From Mytilus trossulus (taxonomy: Eukaryota; Mollusca; Bivalvia; Mytilida; Mytilidae), in the NCBI RefSeq assembly GCF_036588685.1, contig NC_086379.1, forward strand, positions 73,935,727-73,999,726: a stretch of 64,000 nucleotides of DNA, given 5' to 3'. Of the stretch, positions 56,966-64,000 are shown one piece after another. The translations under genes were made by a program, and so were the position numbers. Numbering within the stretch: the first letter of the stretch is position 1; every line of letters begins with the position of its first letter. Below the pieces are notes generated by a model that was not told the origin of the DNA, made no database searches, and saw only the letters and a program-made list of their open reading frames with translations.

Positions 56966-57682
56966 TGTAATAGATGTGCTTTGATGTGCCTGATTAATTC
57001 CCTTTAATTTGGACAGATTAATTATTTAGTATTTAAATGTTTATTTTAAGTTAAATTTGATTTAAATATAGTAGGATAAAAGTAATGAATGTTAATTTAA
57101 CTGTTTTAATATTTAACTTTTGATGTTTTTATAATGTTTTAAGAATATTCATTTATTTAACTTTTCTTCAGTACCTTTTATGTTAAAGTTAGCCTGTTTA
57201 ATGACAAGTTTAGGATATCATTTGATATTCAGTCGGAGTCGGCCTTGCACAGGCCTCCAAATACTCGCCGGAACTAATATTAGTACTAATCGAGTCTAGA
57301 GTTAGCCACCACTTCGGTGCAGTTCGCCAGAGTTAGTCACCCCTTTTTGGTGCAATTTTACCACTTTAAAACACAACGCGAAGCAAATTTACCTTATTTT
57401 ATTTAAAAGACTAACTCTGGGAACACTCTATTTTTCATTTTACATTTGAAATTACTTTATTTTTGAACTCCGCTTAAGAAAGTTTTCTGACTCCTGTTTT
57501 ATCCGACTTTGTTTAATATTCATGCATTTACTGTACATTTGTGAATAAAATTATAGTTTCATTTGATTCATTGTCTGTTGTTCAGCCATAATCTGATATC
57601 AGGTATCCCAATGGTCGAATAGGGGCGAAGTACTGGCCGCTACACGTCCCGGGAGGTGTCGTCACCGACCCCCTCCGTTACA
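56966..57682 (+). repeat. 5' LTR
   Basis: TGTAATAGATGTGC at the start, CCCCTCCGTTACA at the end. An AATAAA lies at 57544-57549, a plausible polyadenylation signal. The last 120 bp are GC-richer (GGCGAAGTACTGGCCGCTAC). Confidence 0.9.
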
Positions 57683-57684
57683 AA

Positions 57685-57702
57685 TGGTGCCGTGACCAGG
57701 AT
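57685..57702 (+). other. Primer-binding site
   Basis: TGGTGCCGTGACCAGGAT starts two bases after the 5' LTR. TGG pairs with the CCA tail of a tRNA. I cannot name the tRNA without comparing tRNA sequences. Confidence 0.7.
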
Positions 57703-57777
57703 ACCTGATTCCTCAGTTTTGGTTTGAATATTTTTTATTACATTTATTTTGATTTTGTTCAATTTTTGATTTTAAAA

Positions 57778-58671
57778 ATGATAAAGTTTGAACAGAAACC
57801 TTGTACTTTTGACGGTGTTAGTGCCGATGTACAAGATTATTTTATTCAATTTGAAGCAGTTAGTCTTTGGAATAACTGGAATTTATCTGAAATGGCTCTT
57901 CAGTTAGTAATAAACTTAAGAGAAGAAGGACGAACTATTTTATGTCTTCTTACTCCAACTCAGTTGCAAAGCTATGATTTTTTGAAAAGTTTACTTTTTC
58001 GACGCTTTAATCCTAAGGAAAGGATAGCATTTTATAAATTTCAGCTGAATAGTTGTTTAATTTTGTCAGATGAATCTGTGTTCGATTTTGGACATAGATT
58101 CAAACTTTTATGTCATCGTGCATATCCAGATAATTTTCAAAGTATGCAAACTTATTTTATGGATCTTTTTATTGGAAAGTTAGAGAAGGAAATGGGAAAG
58201 TTTGTCCATTTTAAGCATCCTGCAACTTTTGACGATGCTATATTTTTGGCTACAGAGTTTGAGTCTTTTAATTTGACAGTTGAAACTGTTGAATGTGGAA
58301 TTAAGGAAAGTGAAGAAAGTTTAGATTTTAGTTGTTTTAAGTCTGGTTTTGATCAAATTGTCAAAGTTCTTAAAAAGCTGGTTTATATGAAGTTTAAAGT
58401 TAAAACATGTTTCAATTGTTCGGTAGTTGGACATGTCAGAGCTAATTGTCCCAATAAGATTAGTAAAAGTGTCAATTCTGTTCATGTTGTTGAACCAGAA
58501 AAAACAGTTTCTACTTTAGTTAATGAGAAAGTAAAAAAATCATGCAAAGTTGTCAGCAGAGTTCAGAATTTATTTCCATCTGACTTGGTTAGATTTTCAT
58601 CTGTTTATTTTGAGGATGATAATGTGCAAACTTCTTGTTGCAAGACAGGAAAAGTTAAACTTTTGATATAG
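57778..58671 (+). CDS. gag: Gag-like polyprotein of the LTR element
   Basis: The frame extends upstream to 57724, but the Met at 57778 (AAAATGA) is preferred because the residues before it are AT-driven and poorly protein-like. That gives 297 aa. It has the retrotransposon gag region (about residues 10-170: Trp-rich N-terminal helices, LLFRRFNPKERIAFYKFQL, ESVFDFGHRFKLLCHRAYP) and, near residue 210, a CCHC zinc knuckle CFNCSVVGHVRANC with the standard C-x2-C-x4-H-x4-C spacing. Gag packages the RNA in cytoplasmic particles and the knuckle binds nucleic acid. The frame is intact, in contrast with every other element protein in this window. No pol frame or overlap follows. The Lys/Ser-rich C-terminal 75 residues have no recognised domain. 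Confidence 0.85.
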   Translation: MIKFEQKPCTFDGVSADVQDYFIQFEAVSLWNNWNLSEMALQLVINLREEGRTILCLLTPTQLQSYDFLKSLLFRRFNPKERIAFYKFQLNSCLILSDESVFDFGHRFKLLCHRAYPDNFQSMQTYFMDLFIGKLEKEMGKFVHFKHPATFDDAIFLATEFESFNLTVETVECGIKESEESLDFSCFKSGFDQIVKVLKKLVYMKFKVKTCFNCSVVGHVRANCPNKISKSVNSVHVVEPEKTVSTLVNEKVKKSCKVVSRVQNLFPSDLVRFSSVYFEDDNVQTSCCKTGKVKLLI

Positions 58672-59604
58672 AATGTTTTATGAGTTTTAGTTTGTATATT
58701 TAGTATTTTACTTATTTTGTCAGTTTATATTATTGTTTAGTAGGTATTGTTTCAAAGTTTTCATTGGATTTGTTGTTTTTCTTGGTCACGTTAATGAGCC
58801 GGTTTTGCCATCAAAACAACCCTCAAAAACGTTGTTTGATTTGATTGTGTTTTTCTTTTGATGTTGGTTTGTTTAGCTTGTGGCTAAGTTTCTTGTTTGA
58901 ATAGGTTTATTTATGAGTTTGCTCATTTATTTGGATTTTTAACCTTTCTGAACAAGTTTTATTGTTTTAAATTTGTTTAGTTTGGTTATGGTGTTCCTTT
59001 TGTGACTTTTATAAGTCATGGCAGAAAGCTATTGAGTGGCAGTTAGTTTATGTGTGAAGACAACCAGCTGATAAAGTAAGCAGTTCTTGTTTTCAAGAAC
59101 ACCTTTCTTACTTTTTGTACAACGTTTGAACTTTGATCATCTTGAACCCGGAATCACATGTTATACCTGATCCCGTGAGATCTACAATGGTGGACTTAAC
59201 CTGGTACAACGATGGACATTTTAGAACCCGAAAACACACGTTTAAAGTGTTTTCGTGAGAACAACAATTGGTGGACTATACCTGGTACAACTTGGACAAT
59301 GCAGATTATCCGTATTAACATTCCGTTTCCGTTTGAATCTAGAACTGTGTTTTATTGACTGCTGTATAACTATGTCCGTTTACATTTATATTCTATGGAC
59401 CATACTTTATAATTTGTGTTTACCGCCTATTCCTGGACATTTATACCGTGTGGAACTTTTCCGATGGTTGGACCGTGTGTTTATATGACATTTTTGTGAC
59501 ATTTATTGACATTTTATGTGCATTGATTTATATTGTTAATTGTTTTCAACACATCTATTTTAAATAGTTCTTTTCCCAAATATAAATTTCTTTAATATTT
59601 GTCC
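58672..59604 (+). other. Non-coding internal region of the LTR element
   Basis: Occupies the place where pol would be. The longest frame (59255-59488) has no reverse transcriptase, protease, integrase or envelope motif. Possible roles are packaging or dimerisation signals; this is inference. Confidence 0.6.
59144..59303 (+). repeat. 80-bp imperfect tandem duplication in the internal region
   Basis: Two units start GAACCCG (59144 and 59224). They share CGTGAGA, CAA-TGGTGGACT-A-ACCTGGTACAAC and TGGACA, and differ elsewhere. They lie in the non-coding tract between gag and the purine tract. Confidence 0.7.
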
Positions 59605-59617
59605 TAAGGGGGGAGGA
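59605..59617 (+). other. Polypurine tract
   Basis: AAGGGGGGAGGA immediately before the 3' LTR, the usual position for priming plus-strand DNA. Confidence 0.8.
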
Positions 59618-59618
59618 T

Positions 59619-60335
59619 TGTAATAGATGTGCTTTGATGTGCCTGATTAATTCCCTTTAATTTGGACAGATTAATTATTTAGTATTTAAATGTTTATTTT
59701 AAGTTAAATTTGATTTAAATATAGTAGGATAAAAGTAATGAATGTTAATTTAACTGTTTTAATATTTAACTTTTGATGTTTTTATAATGTTTTAAGAATA
59801 TTCATTTATTTAACTTTTCTTCAGTACCTTTTATGTTAAAGTTAGCCTGTTTAATGACAAGTTTAGGATATCATTTGATATTCAGTCGGAGTCGGCCTTG
59901 CACAGGCCTCCAAATACTCGCCGGAACTAATATTAGTACTAATCGAGTCTAGAGTTAGCCACCACTTCGGTGCAGTTCGCCAGAGTTAGTCACCCCTTTT
60001 TGGTGCAATTTTACCACTTTAAAACACAACGCGAAGCAAATTTACCTTATTTTATTTAAAAGACTAACTCTGGGAACACTCTATTTTTCATTTTACATTT
60101 GAAATTACTTTATTTTTGAACTCCGCTTAAGAAAGTTTTCTGACTCCTGTTTTATCCGACTTTGTTTAATATTCATGCATTTACTGTACATTTGTGAATA
60201 AAATTATAGTTTCATTTGATTCATTGTCTGTTGTTCAGCCATAATCTGATATCAGGTATCCCAATGGTCGAATAGGGGCGAAGTACTGGCCGCTACACGT
60301 CCCGGGAGGTGTCGTCACCGACCCCCTCCGTTACA
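59619..60335 (+). repeat. 3' LTR
   Basis: Same length and, by eye, same sequence as the 5' LTR. Followed by the TTAT duplication. Confidence 0.9.
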
Positions 60336-60949
60336 TTATCAAGTTGGGAACAACCTTCCCTCAGACAAGGGGCCTTGAAGGGGTAATTTTACCATGTTTA
60401 CTGAAGAAGAAAAGAAAATAGAAATACTAAGGATTTGTATAGTGCTACTATACAAAACCTTTGACAACTTAGAATGTTTTACTCAAAAAGAGGAGAAATA
60501 CATTATATTTTAAACAACTTTTCTAAAAGAGGGATGGGTCCACATATTTTGAATAATATTAAACTGTTAAAGTAAATGTGTTAACATGGTGAAAGTCCAG
60601 GAATAATACAAAATTCTTGGGCACGTTTTGACCATTTAATACCAAATATTATAGTTCTTTGGGGAAATATTAGCCCTTTTGTACTTAAAGTGTTTTTACA
60701 AAAAAATATATTATAACTTATATAATGACCCCTCATAAAAGGGATATTCATAACATTAAGGGGTTGTTCTGAACCTGATTATGACTTGGATGGAGAATTG
60801 TCTCATTGTCAGTCACACATACATAGACCAGATTTAATTATTCAATTATTTCTTGTTGAACAGCATGAACAGGGGAAAAATATTTCATAAATTAAAGAAA
60901 TGTCAAGGTACAAGTGATAAATCAAGTTTTAATATAGTCAAAACCCTCT

Positions 60950-61135
60950 ATTTTATGTTTACAAAAAAAAAATATAATCGCTCGCCTCTACTTTTTAAGC
61001 TTCGCCTCAAAAATTTGCAAATTAAATATTTTTTTATTAAGATTTTCAAATCGCTCGCTCGCCCCAATTTTTGAAGTCCAAAAATCCGTAGAACAAGAAA
61101 TTAAATTGATGTGGCCTTAAAGGATTACTTGAAAT
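60950..61135 (-). repeat. Dispersed repeat R10, antisense
   Basis: AATCGCTCGCCTCTACTTTT, CAAATCGCTCGCTCGCCCCA, and the end that complements TAAGGCCACATCAATTTAAT. Confidence 0.55.
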
Positions 61136-61345
61136 AAGTGTTGCTTTCCGAACAGCATAGAATTATGACGTGTGCGTTATAATCACCTGATTAATAATCT
61201 TCCCACAGATTTGTTCACAAAATGTTTCAGGATGTCACATCATGAATACTAAAGTTATAATATTAATGAATTTTACCAACAAGTACTAGTAATTGCATCT
61301 ACCAAGGAAATGGCATCCCCAGGCCCAGTAAATAAACGTCAAGTG

Positions 61346-61630
61346 GATATATGAACAGACTTTGTTATTACTACTGGGGAAGACCAAGATACCCAGATTA
61401 CTTTATGCTTGTATCATCTTGGCAAAAAAATGTTCATCAAGCTACATCCAGTCTGGAAAGGATAAGAGGATTTACGAAAGATTACTATGCTAAATATGCT
61501 TTGCAAATTAAAAGAGATAAACATCGAGATTTACGTACAAAAGCATCAGATGGATGGATTACAGAAACGGGAAAAGTTCAAATCAAGGCAAATAGCAACC
61601 CCTCAGAGCAAAGTTTACTATTTTAAAAGT
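61346..61630 (+). other. Unassigned open segment
   Basis: A 91-codon frame with balanced composition (GRPRYPDYFMLVSSW, TSSLERIRGFTKDYYAKYAL) precedes the minisatellite. It could be a remnant of a mobile-element protein, possibly linked to the helicase fragment downstream. I recognise no domain. Confidence 0.25.
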
Positions 61631-61671
61631 TCCTTTAGGATTGTCATCAGGATGAGCTATTTGATACATCC

Positions 61672-62285
61672 CATGGATCCCAAGACTCGTAGAACTAATC
61701 ATTCCAAGAATCCTAAGAACTCAATACTCCAAGGACTGCAACAGAATGCATCACCCAAAGGACAGCAAGACTCACAGAACGTATAACTCCCAAGAATTCA
61801 AGACTCACAGAATGTATCACTCCCAGGAATCCAAGACTCACAGAACGTATCACTCCCAGGAATCCAAGACTCACAGAACGTATCACTCCCAGGAATTCAA
61901 GACTCACAGAACGTATCACTCCCAGGAATCCAAGACTCACAGAACGTATCACTCCCAGGAATCCAAGACTCACAGAACGTATCACTCCCAGGAATCCAAG
62001 ACTCACAGAACGTATCACTCCCAGGAATCCAAGACTCACAGAACGTATCACTCCCAGGAATCCAAGACTCACAGAACGTATCACTCCCAGGAATCCAAGA
62101 CTCACAGAACGTATCACTGCCAGGAATCCAAGACTCAAAGAACGCATCTCTTGAATGACTCTAAGACTCACAGAACGCATCCCTCCAAGGACTTCAAGAC
62201 TCACAGAACGCATCTCGCCAAGGACTCCAAGACTTACCAAACGCAGCACATCTAGGACTACAAGACTCACGAAACTCCTTGCGGC
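61672..62285 (+). repeat. Second 33-bp minisatellite
   Basis: The unit is GAATCCAAGACTCACAGAAC followed by GTATCACTCCCAG, 33 bp. About ten units from 61790 to 62125 are nearly identical, and decayed units extend the array on both sides. Translation gives SKTHRTYHSQE repeats on plus (61746-62255) and LGVIRSVSLGF repeats on minus (61713-62300). Both are open because the unit is a multiple of three without stops. No upstream exon or signal supports a protein. Confidence 0.9.
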
Positions 62286-62812
62286 TCCTGAGACTTTCAC
62301 TCAGGCAGAGATGCTCTAATTTAAAAATATTTATAATGATACAAATAATGTTGTGACTCTTGTAACTGTTATAAATTATCATACTTATGCAAGAATTGTT
62401 ATGTTTGCAGGAAGGAAAATATACTACTTCCATGGCTATTTTGCCATGTTTACACTGAGATTCTTATTACAAGCCTAATTTTTTGTTGTATAGGATCTTG
62501 CGAAAATGTATATATGGTTTACTGATACAATGTTATGTTACTCAAATGTATGTGATTTGAATGAAGCAGATACAAAGTAAAAACAAACAGAACACAAAAA
62601 GATATAGAGAAATAAAATCATTTTGTAACTCACGTTTGTTCAATAGGCATATCCCCAACAGTTTTAATAGATGGGAACATGAAATCATTAAAAAGTTAGG
62701 CAAAACAATATTTTGTGGTTTTTCTTCAAAATTACAATTAGTTTGATGAAATTTAAAAGACCTTTCAAAATTTCAAAGGATATAATTTTTAAGCACACTA
62801 GTTAGATGTGAC

Positions 62813-63498
62813 ATGTATACTCTACTGGAATGTGAGACCAATTTTAAAGACTTTGCCAAAGTCAGAAATTCTTTTTGGTTGTATATTAGTTATTGTTATT
62901 GCTTGAAGACCTTGATCAACCTACAGAAAGATGACATAAAATTTGGTAACCTCTTAAGTCGCATCAGAACTAAAGGGCACATCAAAGATGACATTGAAGT
63001 CCTAAAGACTAGACAGGGTACAAATGATGACCAACAGTTTCCTACAAATTTCCTCCATGTTTCACAACTACCAGTAAAGTGGACCAACACAATGAAAAGC
63101 ATTTTGCCTCTACTAGTCACCCTGTGTACACCATTGAAGATGAGGACATATATGTAGAGCATGATACTGGCCAGTTCAAATTTCAAATGCCAGAAAATCA
63201 AAGTCGCATTGGAGGTTTACGTCAGAACAATCAGTTATCTTCTGATGCCCGTGTTATGCTAACCAAGATCATTGATGCTGCCGATGCTATGGTGAACGGA
63301 GCTCAAGGCATTTTTGTTGGCTTCTATCCTCCTCCTCCAGACAATTCAGTAATCTACATTCCAGTGTTTGTGTTAGTTGAAATAGACGACTCAACTGCTC
63401 CAATGCCAGAGATACCTTTAAGATTCGACAGGGATGATGGACGTAAATTCTATACTGACAATAGGACCGAAATTAGCATTGCAACAGGTCACACGTAG
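62813..63498 (+). pseudogene. PIF1-type helicase fragment, frameshifted (Helitron-like)
   Basis: The first frame (62813-63085) contains FGNLLSRIRTKGHIKDDIEV and LKTRQGTND then FPTNFLHV. After a frameshift near 63080 the second frame continues DQHNEKHFAST (63082 on) and GGLRQNNQLSSDARVML then TKIIDAADAMVNGAQGIFVGF (63211-63325). These blocks, in this order, match the C-terminal half of PIF1/RecD-like helicases, including the LxxGARVMLxxNIDxxxGLVNGxxG motif. In bivalve genomes such sequences mostly come from the RepHel protein of Helitrons. The ATP-binding N-terminal half and the terminal helicase motif are missing. It is a broken fragment. Whether it relates to the Helitron at 36.8 kb is unknown. 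Confidence 0.75.
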
Positions 63499-64000
63499 AA
63501 CTTTTCAGGAAGTAGTTGTAAGAATTTTATACAGCGAAAAGAGTGTAACACTAAACCTTGTATGAAGCTGCTTATACTAGGCACTTGATGAATGGAATGA
63601 TCCCTTTCAGTCTGGACGCGAATGCGTATTTCCATATCCAAACAGACAACATAACAATCCTCTGCGATAATCACTTGTCACCAGTTTAGAGAAATCAATC
63701 TAACCGGTTGACCAGAATTAACCATCAATGTCAATAAGCCGAAAAATAAAATGCCATTTTGAAAATAAAAACTAACACTGATGAGCTAAAGAAATTAAAA
63801 CGTGCATCAAAAAACCTAAACATATTTAACCCTTTATTGAAATATATTGACAGAGAAGCGAAGAAAACTGTTACAGTTCGATTACAAAATCATTGGAAAA
63901 ACATTTTTTTTCCTTTTTAAAACATAATCATTGGGGTTTTCCTGACTTCGAATTTAGGCCTTTTGGATACTTTTTTGTATATGTATCCCTCTTAAATTAA
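63499..64000. other. Unassigned DNA at the window end
   Basis: No further helicase motif could be read in any frame here. AT-rich, featureless. Confidence 0.3.

Larger units (their letters stand above)
56966..60335 (+). mobile_element. Young gag-only LTR retrotransposon (3,370 bp)
   Basis: Two 717-bp LTRs (56966-57682 and 59619-60335) begin TG and end CA. I found no difference between them by eye. The insertion is flanked by a 4-bp duplication TTAT (56962-56965 and 60336-60339). A primer-binding site follows the 5' LTR, a purine tract precedes the 3' LTR, and an intact gag frame lies between. No protease, reverse transcriptase, RNase H or integrase frame exists in the remaining ~950 bp. Such non-autonomous elements would depend on the pol proteins of a related full-length element. 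The gag fold and zinc knuckle suggest the Ty3/Gypsy group. Identical LTRs imply a recent insertion. Confidence 0.9.

Noticed and set aside
59255..59488. Possible env- or pol-like frame downstream of gag
   Set aside because: No motif of any retroelement enzyme; it overlaps the 80-bp tandem repeat.
61713..62300. Repetitive 169- and 195-codon frames on opposite strands
   Set aside because: By-product of the second 33-bp minisatellite; no independent evidence for a protein.
1..64000. tRNA or rRNA genes
   Set aside because: I looked for tRNA B-box-like GGTTCGAANCC words and rRNA-like conserved blocks and saw none convincing; a covariance-model scan would be decisive.

Overview
The window reads as nuclear DNA of a bivalve mollusc, most likely a mussel (Mytilidae). 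It is AT-rich, gene-poor and packed with interspersed repeats. I recognise several repeat families from memory as typical of Mytilus, notably the one whose end reads GAAGATGTGGTATGATTGCC and several copies ending in GACGGACGAACGGACGG-like tracts. That identification is from memory, not from a search. I saw no bacterial genes, CRISPR array, rRNA or convincing tRNA. Repeat families are labelled R1 to R10 here only for cross-reference.

Layout. 0-13 kb: AT-rich DNA with dispersed repeats, a Penelope-type GIY-YIG fragment (3.7-4.1 kb), a degenerate minisatellite interrupted by a foldback element (6.0-7.1 kb) and a 2.4-kb 33-bp minisatellite with higher-order structure (9.0-11.5 kb). 13.8-24.4 kb: exons of a probable minus-strand gene whose splice phases agree. 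One exon carries a decayed 2A-like motif. Its introns hold a 148-bp satellite, nested TTAA-type foldback elements and an IRF/ETS-motif cluster. 24.4-31 kb: repeats, including one family interrupted by another. 31.5-43.5 kb: a duplicated small gene. Two intact minus-strand paralogues (59 and 61 aa, Asn-rich, two internal repeats) each have a TATA promoter, a non-coding first exon and an intron just before the ATG. A third copy survives only as promoter plus exon 1. Between the two genes lies a complete-looking non-autonomous Helitron (36.8-38.5 kb), a 404-bp element with a 13-bp target duplication, and a palindrome-rich element. 45.4-47.7 kb: a 2.2-kb element with very long inverted repeats and nested insertions. 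53.2-55.6 kb: a decayed Penelope-like element with the GIY-YIG domain upstream of the reverse transcriptase. 56.9-60.3 kb: a young LTR retrotransposon with 717-bp LTRs, TTAT target duplication, primer site, polypurine tract and an intact gag, but no pol. 61.6-62.3 kb: a second 33-bp minisatellite. 62.8-63.5 kb: a broken PIF1-type helicase fragment.

The parts that look like host genes are the small-gene pair (best supported), the four-exon candidate at 13.8-24.2 kb, and two weak exon candidates near 50.0 and 51.7 kb. Everything else recognised is mobile or tandem repeat DNA. All coordinates of degenerate repeats are approximate and were read by eye.
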